DNA from: CBDDBU01 sp965226045
GTDB taxonomy: Bacteria; Pseudomonadota; Alphaproteobacteria; VGEJ01
Assembly (NCBI GenBank): GCA_965226045.1
Contig: CBDDBU010000019.1
Span: 43,328-107,327 of the forward strand
DNA: 64,000 nt
Reading direction: 5' to 3'
Positions 53,199 to 61,826 of this stretch are shown piece after piece. Under the pieces are notes generated by a model, which saw nothing but the letters and a program-made list of their open reading frames with translations, was not told where the DNA came from and made no database searches. Position numbers and translations under genes: made by a program. Position 1 is the stretch's first letter, and each line of letters starts with the position of its first letter.

Positions 53199-54647
53199 AT
53201 GGTCGCCATGAGCGGGAAACCAGCCAAATCCGGGAGGCCCACATCGGGCCCACCCACATCGGGCACGCAGTGGGGCGGCCGCTTCGAAGGCGCCCCGGTG
53301 GCGATAATGGAGGAGATCAATGCCTCCATCGATATCGACCGGAAACTCTATCGCCAGGACCTCGCCGGTTCGCGCGCTCACACTAACATGCTCATAATCC
53401 AAGGAATCGTCCGACCCGACGCTGGTCACGCGATCTTGAAGGGACTTGATCAGATCGAGGCGGAGATCGTCGCGGGAACGTTCGAGTTCGAGCGGCGCCT
53501 GGAGGACATCCACAGCCATGTAGAGAACCGGCTGCGCGAACTTATCGGCGACGACGCCGGGCGCCTCCACACCGCGCGCTCACGCAATGACCAGGTGGCG
53601 ACCGACCTGCGCCTGTGGGTGCGCGACGCCCTCGATCGACTCGATGGCGAACTCCGGGACCTGCAAGCCGCGCTGATCGACAAGGCGCATGAACACGCGG
53701 CGTCGGTCATGCCCGGGCTGACCCATCTGCAACCGGCCCAGCCGGTGACGCTGGGTCACCATCTGCTCGCCCATGTCGAGATGATTGGGCGTGACCGGAC
53801 CCGTGGGCGCGATTGCCGCACCCGACTGAACGAATGCCCGCTTGGCGCCGGCGCCCTTGCCGGGACGTCGTTTCCGATCGACCGCGACTTGACGGCGAGC
53901 GCGCTCGGGTTCGATCGGCCGAGCGCCAACTCGATGGACGCGGTGTCGGACCGCGATTTCGCAATCGAGTTCCTGGCCTTCGCGGCGATCGCCGCCAGTC
54001 ACCTTTCGCGGCTGGGCGAGGAAATTGTGCTGTGGGCGAGCCCGCAGTTTGGCTACGTGCGGCTCTCGGATTCGTTTAGCACCGGCTCCTCGATGCTGCC
54101 GCAAAAACGCAACCCCGACGCCGCCGAGCTGGTTCGCGCTAAGTCTGGCCGCATCGTCGGCGATCTCGCCGCCCTCCTCATCGTCATGAAGGGCCTGCCC
54201 CTGGCCTACTCAAAGGACATGCAGGAGGACAAGGAGCCCGTCTTCGATGCCGCCGCGACGCTGTCCCTGGCGGCGCGGGCCATGGCCGGGATGATCGCCG
54301 ACATGGCGGTCGACCGCCAGGCGATGGAAGCGGCGGCCCGATTCGGCTTTCCCACCGCCACCGACCTCGCCGACTATCTAGTGCGGGTCCTCGACATGCC
54401 GTTTCGCCAGGCCCACGAGACGGTCGGGCGGCTGGTACGCGCGGCCGAAGCCAAGGGAACAGGCCTTGAGGCCCTGTCGCTCGACGAAATTCGGGAAATC
54501 GAGCCGCAGATCGATCAAGAGGCGGCGGCGGTTCTCGACCTTGACGCGGCGTTGGAGTCGCGCCGCAGCTTCGGCGGCGCGGCGCCATCACGTGTCCGCG
54601 AGGCGGTGGTCGCGGCACGCCATAGGTGGCTCGACAATGAGCTATGA
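53199..54647 (+). CDS. argH: Argininosuccinate lyase
   Basis: A 482-residue enzyme of the fumarase/aspartase superfamily that splits argininosuccinate into arginine and fumarate. Conserved regions are WGGRFEGAP near the N terminus, HTARSRNDQVATDLRLW, MPGLTHLQPAQPVTLGHHLLAHVE in part, and the flexible signature GSSMLPQKRNPDAAE with the catalytic Ser. An in-frame GTG at 53196 and ATG at 53208 are alternative starts. First gene of argH-lptM-lysA-TIGR02302. Confidence 0.95.
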   Translation: MVAMSGKPAKSGRPTSGPPTSGTQWGGRFEGAPVAIMEEINASIDIDRKLYRQDLAGSRAHTNMLIIQGIVRPDAGHAILKGLDQIEAEIVAGTFEFERRLEDIHSHVENRLRELIGDDAGRLHTARSRNDQVATDLRLWVRDALDRLDGELRDLQAALIDKAHEHAASVMPGLTHLQPAQPVTLGHHLLAHVEMIGRDRTRGRDCRTRLNECPLGAGALAGTSFPIDRDLTASALGFDRPSANSMDAVSDRDFAIEFLAFAAIAASHLSRLGEEIVLWASPQFGYVRLSDSFSTGSSMLPQKRNPDAAELVRAKSGRIVGDLAALLIVMKGLPLAYSKDMQEDKEPVFDAAATLSLAARAMAGMIADMAVDRQAMEAAARFGFPTATDLADYLVRVLDMPFRQAHETVGRLVRAAEAKGTGLEALSLDEIREIEPQIDQEAAAVLDLDAALESRRSFGGAAPSRVREAVVAARHRWLDNEL

Positions 54648-54678
54648 TTGCCGTGAGCCATGATGAACCAGGGACGCG

Positions 54679-54873
54679 ATGACGATGAGAGAGGCAATGA
54701 GAGCGAGGGTCTTAGGGCCGCGCCGCTCGGCGGCTGTTTCGCTGGTGCTGATCACCCTTCTTGCCACCGGCCTTGCTGCCTGCGGCAAGAAGGGTGATTT
54801 GGAGGCGCCGTCGACGACAGAGTGGAATGAGCCCGATCCGCAGCATCCGCGCGGTCACGGGTTCGACAACTGA
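54679..54873 (+). CDS. lptM: LPS-associated small lipoprotein LptM
   Basis: A 64-residue lipoprotein. The signal LITLLATGLAAC is followed directly by the lipobox Cys and GKKGDLEAP, the signature of the LptM/YifL family, which in enterobacteria assists maturation of the LptDE outer-membrane translocon. It lies between argH and lysA, the conserved proteobacterial position. Internal ATG codons (54685, 54697) could be the real start. Confidence 0.88.
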   Translation: MTMREAMRARVLGPRRSAAVSLVLITLLATGLAACGKKGDLEAPSTTEWNEPDPQHPRGHGFDN

Positions 54874-54888
54874 GGTCGGCTAGGTTCG

Positions 54889-56202
54889 ATGTTTCAGGAT
54901 TTCGCGTATCGCAATGGCGTGCTGCACGCCGAAGAGGTGCCGCTCGCGCGTATCGCCGAGGCGGTGGGCACGCCCTTCTACTGCTACTCGACCGCCGCGT
55001 TAGAGCGCCACTATCGCCTGTTCGCGGCGGCCTTCGCTGATCAGCGCGCGACGATCTGCTACTCGATCAAGGCGAACGGCAATCTCGCCGTCATCCGTAC
55101 CTTTGCGGAACATGGCGCTGGCGCCGATGTCGTCTCGGGCGGTGAGCTGAAGCGGGCGCTGGCGGCGAGCATTCCTGCCGACCGGATCGTCTTTTCCGGT
55201 GTCGGCAAGACCAAAGCGGAGATGGCGGCGGCGCTGGCGGCGGGCATCATGCAGTTCAATCTCGAGTCCGAGGATGAACTCGCGCAACTGAACGAGATCG
55301 CGGTGGCCCAAGGCGCCGTGGCGCCGGTCGCGGTGCGCATCAACCCCGATGTCGATGCGCGGACCCACGACAAAATTGCGACCGGCCGCGCCACCGACAA
55401 GTTTGGTATTGGATGGCCGGAAGCCCGTGAGGTCTATCGGCGCGCGGCGGCGCTGCCGGGGGTTCGGGTAACCGGGATCGCGATTCACATTGGCTCGCAG
55501 CTCACCGATCTCGAGCCCCTCGAAGCTGCCTTTAGGGCCGTTGTCGAGGCCACCGGCATCCTACGCGGGGATGGACACGCCATCACCCATGTCGATCTGG
55601 GGGGCGGCCTCGGCATTCCCTACCATTTCGATCATGCGACGATCGCCCCGCTCGAGACGCCGCCGTCGCCGGCTGACTACGCCGCCCTTATCGCCCGCAC
55701 CACGGCGAGCCTCGATTGCGACATCATCGTCGAGCCCGGCCGGTCCTTGGTCGGCAATGCGGGCGTTCTGGTGAGCGAGGTGTTGGTCGTCAAGGAATCG
55801 CGCGGTCGCACCTTCGCGGTCATTGACGCGGCAATGAACGATCTGCTGCGACCGGCGCTCTATGGCGCCCACCACGAAATTGTGCCGCTGCTTCACACCG
55901 ACGCGGCGCGTCAACCCATCGACGTGGTCGGACCGATATGTGAAAGCAGCGACGTCCTCGCTGCGGGCCGATCGCTGGCGCGTCCCGAGCCTGGTAGCCT
56001 GTGCGCGATCTTGAGTGCTGGGGCCTACGGCGCGGTGCAGTCATCGGGCTACAACGCGCGGCCGCTCGTCCCGGAGGTGTTGGTGTCAGGCGGGCGGTTT
56101 GCGGTGGTGCGCGCGCGCCCGACGATCGAGGAGTCGATGGCCGGCGAGTCGATGCCCCCATGGCTTGAGGCGCCATCGCGTTCAGCGCGGGGCGCCGCAT
56201 GA
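54889..56202 (+). CDS. lysA: Diaminopimelate decarboxylase
   Basis: PLP-dependent fold-III decarboxylase of 437 residues catalysing the last step of lysine synthesis. The PLP Lys is in CYSIKANGNLAVIR, with substrate and cofactor segments HIGSQLTDLEPLEAAF, DLGGGLGIPY, IVEPGRSLVGNAG, and the catalytic Cys region VGPICESSDVLA. The C terminus GAYGAVQSSGYNARPLVPEVLV is typical. Its stop overlaps the TIGR02302 gene. Confidence 0.96.
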   Translation: MFQDFAYRNGVLHAEEVPLARIAEAVGTPFYCYSTAALERHYRLFAAAFADQRATICYSIKANGNLAVIRTFAEHGAGADVVSGGELKRALAASIPADRIVFSGVGKTKAEMAAALAAGIMQFNLESEDELAQLNEIAVAQGAVAPVAVRINPDVDARTHDKIATGRATDKFGIGWPEAREVYRRAAALPGVRVTGIAIHIGSQLTDLEPLEAAFRAVVEATGILRGDGHAITHVDLGGGLGIPYHFDHATIAPLETPPSPADYAALIARTTASLDCDIIVEPGRSLVGNAGVLVSEVLVVKESRGRTFAVIDAAMNDLLRPALYGAHHEIVPLLHTDAARQPIDVVGPICESSDVLAAGRSLARPEPGSLCAILSAGAYGAVQSSGYNARPLVPEVLVSGGRFAVVRARPTIEESMAGESMPPWLEAPSRSARGAA

Positions 56203-58592
56203 GGCACAAGGAGCGGCTGGCCCGGCTGGCATTGTGGTGGGAAGCAGCGTGGCCGGCGTTGTGGCCGGCGACCGCCACGGTCGGGATCTTCGTCGCGACC
56301 ACTCTGGCAGATATATGGCGGATAGTGCCTGGCTGGTTGCACGTCGCGCTGCTGGCAGGGTTTGCGGCAGCGCTCGTCGCATCGCTGACCATGGCGGCTT
56401 GGTCCGTGCGCTGGCCGCGTCGGACCGCCGCCCACCGTCGCTTGGAACGGGCGAGCGGTCTCGCGCATCGGCCACTGACCGCGATCGACGACGAGGTCGT
56501 CGGTGACCAAGATGACGCGTGGAGCCGGGCGCTGTGGCAGGCCCACAAGGCGCGGCTGGCGGCAACCACGCGGCGCTTGCGGGTCGGCTGGCCACGCGGG
56601 AGCCTGGCCACCCGCGACCCGCTCGGCCTTCGCGCCGTGGTCGGCATGCTCCTGGTGATTGGAATTGCGCTTGGAGGGGCGGACGCCGACGCCCGCTTCG
56701 CCCGCGCTCTCGCACCTGAGTTTTCTGGTTCCGGGGTCGCACCCGCGACTCTCGAGGCGTGGATCAGTCCCCCCGATTACACCGGCGCGGCGCCGCTTTA
56801 TCTCGAGGCCGGCGACCACCGTGCGGCGGCGCCGTTGGCGGTGCCGGTGGGCAGCGAGATCGTCGTCGCCGTCAAGGGCGGTGCCGACCGTCCGACCCTT
56901 ATCGTCGATGAGGCCCAGGTGGCCTTTGATCATATCGGCGAGCGTGATTTTCACCTGACCTACGTCATCGCGGCCGGGCGCGGGCTGATCGTCGAGCAGG
57001 AGACGAACGTTCTCGGCGCCTGGTCACTCAGGCTGATTCCCGACATGCCGCCGAGCGTCGCGTTCGTCGACGTTCCCCGGCCGACCGCCCGCAACTCGGT
57101 GCGGGTCCACCATGGGGCGGCGGATGACTACGGGGTCGAAGCCCTGGTCCTCGAAATCGTGCGCGGGCTGGAGCCGGCGCTATTGGTGCCGGTTCCGCTC
57201 GCCGCGGCGCGACGTTCGTTCGATGGCATCAGCCACCACGATCTGACCGCCCACCGCTGGGCCGGGCTCGATGTCACGCTGCGGCTGCTCGCCACCGACG
57301 GCATCGGCCAGACGGGTGCAAGCGAGACCACGACCGTGAGGTTGCCACAGCGCACGTTCATCAATCCGGTGGCGCGCGCCATCATCGAGCAGCGGCGTCA
57401 ACTCGCGACCGATTCCCGGAGTCGTGATCCAGAGGGCGGCAATCCGGAGAGCCGCGATCGAGTGGCTCGCGCACTCGAAGCCATCGGCGATCTTCACGAC
57501 CAGTATGGCGATGACACGGTGGTCTTCCTCAATCTGCAATCGGCCGCCAAACGGCTTCGCCATGACGACACGGCGGAGGCGGTCGATGCCGTGACCGATC
57601 AGCTGTGGGACACCGCGCTGCGGGCGGAAGACGGCGGCCTCGGTCTGGCGGAGGCCGATCTGAGGCGTGCCGAGCGGGCGCTAATGGAGGCGTTGGCCCG
57701 CGACGCCCCGGACGACGAGATCGCGGCCCTCACCGACCAGTTGGAGCGGGCGCTGAACAGCTTTCTGGAGGCCCTTCGCGAGCAGGCCGAGCAACAGGCG
57801 CAACGCGGCGAGCTCGCGCCGATCGACCCCGATGCGATGACGCTTTCGACTGAGCAATTGCAATCGATGCTCGACCGCATCCGTGAACTCGGCCAGACCG
57901 GCGCGCGCGAGCGGGCTCGCCAACTTCTCTCGCAACTGCAAGAGATGCTTGAGAACCTGCGCCCGGGCGCCTCCCAAATGGCCCGTCCGCGCGGCGGCGA
58001 GGACGCACAGCGCGTGCTCAATCAACTCGGCGATCTCGCCCGCCGCCAACAAGACCTCCTCGACCAGACGTTTCGCCGCGCGCAAGGTGAACAGGGCCAG
58101 GGGGACGCGGAGGGCGGTCAACCCTCGGCCGCCGAGCAGGAGGCGCTGAGACGCCTACTCGGCGATATCATGGGACAACTGGGAGATCTCGGAAGCCAGA
58201 TTCCCGACCCCCTTGGCCAAGCCGAGCAAACGATGCGTGCCGCGCGCGATGCGCTGGGCAAGGGCGATGACGGAGGCGCTGTGCGCCCCCAGACCGACGC
58301 GCTGGAGCAGTTACGGCGCGGCGCGGGGCAACTCTTGGCTGAGATGCTCGACCAACTGGGCGACCAACCGGGGCCGCGCGGCCAGGGTCAGGTCGGGTTC
58401 GGCGAGGACCCGCTCGGGCGCGGCGGGGGTGAGGAGAGTGGGCTGTTTCTCGACGGCGATGTCGAAGTTCCCGACCACGCGGGTATGAAGAGGGCGCGCG
58501 AGATCCTCGATGAGCTTCATCGCCGCGTCGGCGATCAACGTCGCGGTCGCGAGGAGCGCGACTACCTCGAGCGGCTGCTGCGCCGATTCTAG
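56199..58592 (+). CDS. TIGR02302 / DUF4175 membrane protein
   Basis: A 797-residue alphaproteobacterial protein of unknown function. Three N-terminal hydrophobic segments (about residues 15-75 and 145-165) precede a periplasmic-type region with VAPATLEAWISPPDYTGAAPLYL. The C-terminal third is rich in Gln, Glu and Arg (LEEL-like coiled-coil sequence, many RxxLSQLQEML repeats) and ends in a conserved HRRVGDQRRGREERDYLERLLRRF. ATGA overlap with lysA. Position after lysA is conserved in the class. Confidence 0.92.
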   Translation: MRHKERLARLALWWEAAWPALWPATATVGIFVATTLADIWRIVPGWLHVALLAGFAAALVASLTMAAWSVRWPRRTAAHRRLERASGLAHRPLTAIDDEVVGDQDDAWSRALWQAHKARLAATTRRLRVGWPRGSLATRDPLGLRAVVGMLLVIGIALGGADADARFARALAPEFSGSGVAPATLEAWISPPDYTGAAPLYLEAGDHRAAAPLAVPVGSEIVVAVKGGADRPTLIVDEAQVAFDHIGERDFHLTYVIAAGRGLIVEQETNVLGAWSLRLIPDMPPSVAFVDVPRPTARNSVRVHHGAADDYGVEALVLEIVRGLEPALLVPVPLAAARRSFDGISHHDLTAHRWAGLDVTLRLLATDGIGQTGASETTTVRLPQRTFINPVARAIIEQRRQLATDSRSRDPEGGNPESRDRVARALEAIGDLHDQYGDDTVVFLNLQSAAKRLRHDDTAEAVDAVTDQLWDTALRAEDGGLGLAEADLRRAERALMEALARDAPDDEIAALTDQLERALNSFLEALREQAEQQAQRGELAPIDPDAMTLSTEQLQSMLDRIRELGQTGARERARQLLSQLQEMLENLRPGASQMARPRGGEDAQRVLNQLGDLARRQQDLLDQTFRRAQGEQGQGDAEGGQPSAAEQEALRRLLGDIMGQLGDLGSQIPDPLGQAEQTMRAARDALGKGDDGGAVRPQTDALEQLRRGAGQLLAEMLDQLGDQPGPRGQGQVGFGEDPLGRGGGEESGLFLDGDVEVPDHAGMKRAREILDELHRRVGDQRRGREERDYLERLLRRF

Positions 58593-58602
58593 AGCCAGCG
58601 TG

Positions 58603-58824
58603 TTAGTTCGGCGCGGTCCGCCCGAGTGCGCCGCGGGGAGCGCTGGCCAGAACGCGCTCGACGACGCCCATGAACTCGTCGGCGGTAAACGGTTTTGGCA
58701 CCACATCGTCGATCAGGAGATCGAGGTTGTGGGCGCGGCGTTGCTGTTGAGCGTAGCCGATGATCAAGATGACCCGCACCTCGGGGAATTCTTGCTCGTC
58801 CTCGGCGACGAGGATTCGGGCCAT
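58603..58824 (-). pseudogene. CpdR-like response regulator with internal deletion
   Basis: A 73-residue remnant of a single-domain response regulator. The N terminus MARILVAEDE contains the acidic pocket, but it runs directly into PEVRVILIIGYAQQQRRAH and the C-terminal DDVVPKPFTADEFMGVVERVL with the conserved Lys. The segment between, about 50-60 residues including the phospho-acceptor Asp, is missing, in frame. The switch Thr of the usual TGYA is Ile. It cannot be phosphorylated in the normal way. Related intact proteins (CpdR) control ClpXP adaptor function in alphaproteobacteria. Confidence 0.78.
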
Positions 58825-58863
58825 GCGCTCCTCTACCCGACGGACTGTAGAATCCCGTCGGCG

Positions 58864-59523
58864 CTACTCCGATACCGCGAAGGTGACGGCGATTTCCCTG
58901 GCGTTGGTGGGCGGATTGGGTAGTCGCGTGGTGAAGGGAGTCGCTTCGCCGGGGGGCAGCATTTCGCTGTCGGCGGTGAATATCCAGAAAAAGATCTCCC
59001 GCTCGCGGACATCGAGGAGGGAACCCCGCAGTCGGGGTATTGGCAGCGCTCGGTCCGAAGTGTTCACCACTTCGCCATCCACGACGAGCGCCGTACCGTC
59101 TCCTTCCGCCTCTTGCCGCGACGTGATGTCGCGGAACTCGAGGCCGAAGCCCATGACGTCAACCGGCATACCCACGAGCGCGAACAGCTGGGTCGCGGGC
59201 GGCCACATCTCCACGACCCTTTCTCTGGCCAAAATGCCCCCGCCGATTACCGCGCTGACGATGAGCACGAGCGCCAGCCAGCCGCCGATTGCCGCCGCCC
59301 GCTCGCGTCGACGGACAGGCTCCGGTCGTGGCACCACCGGGCGCTCGACGAAGTCTGGGATATCGTCGTCATCATCGGCGATGGCTGGCGGGTCGACGCC
59401 GTCCGGCGGCCGCTGGGTCCATTGATGGCGGCATTGGCCGCAACGCACGCTACGCCCGTTTGGGACAAGCGCCGCCCGGTCAACGTTAAAACGAGTCTCA
59501 CAATTTGGGCAGGTGATTATCAT
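58864..59523 (-). CDS. MJ0042 zinc-ribbon / DUF3426 membrane protein
   Basis: A 219-residue protein. The N terminus MIITCPNCETRFNVDRAAL ... VRCGQCRHQW is an MJ0042-type zinc finger (two Cys-x2-Cys pairs), followed by an acidic linker, one membrane helix (AIGGWLALVLIVSAVIGGGIL) and a periplasmic DUF3426-like domain (ALVVDGEVVNTSDRALPIP). The function is unknown. It is divergent from ftsE, the usual arrangement in alphaproteobacteria. The start at 59523 skips three extra residues of the longest frame. Confidence 0.9.
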   Translation of the reverse strand: MIITCPNCETRFNVDRAALVPNGRSVRCGQCRHQWTQRPPDGVDPPAIADDDDDIPDFVERPVVPRPEPVRRRERAAAIGGWLALVLIVSAVIGGGILARERVVEMWPPATQLFALVGMPVDVMGFGLEFRDITSRQEAEGDGTALVVDGEVVNTSDRALPIPRLRGSLLDVREREIFFWIFTADSEMLPPGEATPFTTRLPNPPTNAREIAVTFAVSE

Positions 59524-59705
59524 GCACACCAACCCGACGGGGCGGGCTGCCCCTATATAGGCGGTTGGCCTACACGAGACAAGAACGAGTGGCGTTCGCG
59601 GTCGCAGGCCGCAAGGGGGTCGGAACTGGACGAGCGAGGTATCGCCATGCGACTCTTTGCCGGCGCGACCCGTGTCGGGCTCGCGAGTGACGCGGAGGGC
59701 GGCCG

Positions 59706-60383
59706 TTGGTTCGCTTTCGCAACGTCGGCATACGGTACGGCGCCGGCCCCGAGATATTGCATGACCTGAGTTTTCGGCTCGAGGCGGGGTCCTTCCATTT
59801 CCTCACCGGCCCGAGCGGGGCTGGCAAGACCTCGCTCCTCAAGCTCATGTACCTCGCCCATCCGCCGGTGAGCGGCCACATCGAGATCTTCGGTCGCCGA
59901 GTCGCGGGTCTGTCGCGCGACGAGCTGGCGGCGTTGCGTCGCCGCATCGGCGTCATCTTTCAGGATTTTCGCCTCCTCAACCATCTATCGGCGCTCGACA
60001 ATGTGGCGCTGCCCCTGCGCATCGCCGGCGCGAGCCGGGATCGCATCAGCCGCCACGTGGCGGAGCTTCTGGACTGGGTCGGTGTCTCCCAAGATGTCAA
60101 TGCACGGCCGCCGACCCTCTCGGATGGGGAGAAGCAGCGCGTCGCCGTGGCCCGCGCCGTCATCAGTCGCCCCGATTTACTGCTGGCCGACGAGCCGACC
60201 GGCAATGTTGACGCGGTCCAGGGCCTTCGACTGATGCATCTGTTCGAGCAACTCAATAAGATTGGCGCCACTGTTGTCGTCGCGACCCACGATGAGGACA
60301 TGATCCGGCGCTTCGATTATCCGGTGCTCCGCCTGCGGGAGGGTGGTCTGGCGATCGAGCCGGCGCTGCGCAAGAGCGCATGA
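59706..60383 (+). CDS. ftsE: Cell-division ATPase FtsE
   Basis: A 225-residue ABC ATPase that with FtsX couples the divisome to periplasmic peptidoglycan hydrolases. Walker A GPSGAGKTSLLKLMY, Q-loop IGVIFQDFRLL, signature LSDGEKQRVAVARA (Asp replaces Gly in LSGGE, as in some FtsE proteins) and Walker B LLLADEPTGNVD. TTG 59706 is the start, with GGAGGGCGG upstream. Its TGA overlaps ftsX (ATGA). Confidence 0.94.
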   Translation: MVRFRNVGIRYGAGPEILHDLSFRLEAGSFHFLTGPSGAGKTSLLKLMYLAHPPVSGHIEIFGRRVAGLSRDELAALRRRIGVIFQDFRLLNHLSALDNVALPLRIAGASRDRISRHVAELLDWVGVSQDVNARPPTLSDGEKQRVAVARAVISRPDLLLADEPTGNVDAVQGLRLMHLFEQLNKIGATVVVATHDEDMIRRFDYPVLRLREGGLAIEPALRKSA

Positions 60384-61261
60384 GGGTACGGGCACGCTCG
60401 GAGTTGCCGTTCGACCAAGACGCATCAGGCCGGTTCCTGCCCGTCATTATTGCGTTGATGGTGTACCTCGCCTCGCTGGCGCTGGTCGGTGCCATGGTGC
60501 TGAGCGAATCGATATCGCGCTGGAGCGGGGATTTGAGCGCCAGTATCACCGTCCAGATCGCACCCGTCTCAGGGGATGGCGACGACGGAGCGGTCGGACG
60601 CGTACTCGAGGTGTTGCGAAGTGTCGAGGGTGTCGCGCGGGCGCGGGCGCTGTCGGTGACCGAGCTGCGCGGATTGTTGGAGCCCTGGATTGGCAGTGGT
60701 GGTCGCGTCGAGGATTTGCCGCTGCCGCGCCTGATTGACGTCACACTCGAACCGGGGAAGCGCATAGATCTCGATCGCCTCGCCGAGAGTTTGGCGGCCG
60801 CGGCGCCCGAGGTCAGCCTTGACGATCACTCGCTGTGGCTCGACAGCTTGCTGCGGCTAGGTCGATCGATTCGCCTGGTTGCCGCGGCCGTGGTCTTGTT
60901 CATCGGTGCTGCTGCCGTGGCCGTCGTCGTCTTCACGACGCGTGCCGGGCTCGCCGTTCATCGCGACGCGATCGAGATCATGCACGTCATCGGCGCGTGC
61001 GACAGCTATGTCGCCGATCAGTTTCAGCGCCACACCCTGATGCTGGGACTGCGGGGTGGCGCCATCGGACTTGGGCTGGCGCTGGCAACATTGTTCGGCC
61101 TCCAACAGCTCGCTCGGGGCGTCGAGGTGCCGCTGATGGGGGTTCTCGGCCTAGCCCCGGCGACCTGGGTCGTCCTGGTGGTGCTGCCGCTGGCCGCGAG
61201 TCTGGTAGCGACCCTCACCGCCCGTGTCACGGTGCTGCGGACGCTCACACGCTTGCCGTGA
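60380..61261 (+). CDS. ftsX: Cell-division permease-like protein FtsX
   Basis: A 293-residue integral membrane partner of FtsE. One N-terminal helix (VIIALMVYLASLALVGAMVL), a periplasmic loop of about 100 residues that contacts hydrolase activators, then three C-terminal helices, including VAAAVVLFIGAAAVAVVVF and the conserved IEIMHVIGACDSYVADQF segment. Four-helix topology is as expected. Translationally coupled to ftsE. Confidence 0.94.
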   Translation: MRVRARSELPFDQDASGRFLPVIIALMVYLASLALVGAMVLSESISRWSGDLSASITVQIAPVSGDGDDGAVGRVLEVLRSVEGVARARALSVTELRGLLEPWIGSGGRVEDLPLPRLIDVTLEPGKRIDLDRLAESLAAAAPEVSLDDHSLWLDSLLRLGRSIRLVAAAVVLFIGAAAVAVVVFTTRAGLAVHRDAIEIMHVIGACDSYVADQFQRHTLMLGLRGGAIGLGLALATLFGLQQLARGVEVPLMGVLGLAPATWVVLVVLPLAASLVATLTARVTVLRTLTRLP

Positions 61262-61280
61262 GCCGGGGCCCGACGGCGCC

Positions 61281-61826
61281 ATGCTGATATTGCTCGACCG
61301 GGACGGGGTCCTCAACGAACAGCGCTCGGACTACGTCAAGAGTCCCGATGAGCTGCGCCTGATTCTCGGCGCGGCCGAAGCCGTGGCCGATCTGTGCCGT
61401 GCCGGATACCGCATCGCCGTCGTCACCAATCAATCATGTATTGGGCGCGGCATCATCGACACCGGTATGCTCAGCAGCATCCACCAGCGCTTGGGCGATG
61501 AGGTGGCGCGCGCCGGTGGCCGGCTGGACGGGATATTTCATTGCCCCGACCCGCCGTGGGCGGCGACCGAGCGGCGCAAGCCAGGGCCCGGAATGCTGCG
61601 CGAGGCACTTGCCCGGTTTGGCGCGACGGCCGCGCAGACGCCGATGATCGGCGATTCTCTTGGTGACCTCGAGGCTGCCGCCGCCCTCAGCTGCCCCCGC
61701 ATCCTGGTTCGGACCGGCAGCGGCGCCGCCACCCAGGCCGCCGGGATTCCGTCTCATATTCTGCCGGTCGCCGTCTACCGCGACCTCGCCGACGCCGCTC
61801 GTGCGCTGATCGCAGCGGACTCGTGA
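61281..61826 (+). CDS. HAD-IIIA family phosphatase (GmhB-like)
   Basis: A 181-residue HAD phosphatase. Motif I LLDRDGVLNE, motif II VVTNQSCIGRG, and motifs III/IV RRKPGPGMLREAL and MIGDSLGDLEAAA are all present. Length and order match D,D-heptose 1,7-bisphosphate phosphatase. However, the zinc loop, normally C-x-H-x-P...C-x-C, reads CPDPPWAATERRKP and lacks the other ligands. It may therefore act on another sugar phosphate or on histidinol phosphate. It lies 19 bases after ftsX, coupled to the next gene. Confidence 0.88.
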   Translation: MLILLDRDGVLNEQRSDYVKSPDELRLILGAAEAVADLCRAGYRIAVVTNQSCIGRGIIDTGMLSSIHQRLGDEVARAGGRLDGIFHCPDPPWAATERRKPGPGMLREALARFGATAAQTPMIGDSLGDLEAAAALSCPRILVRTGSGAATQAAGIPSHILPVAVYRDLADAARALIAADS

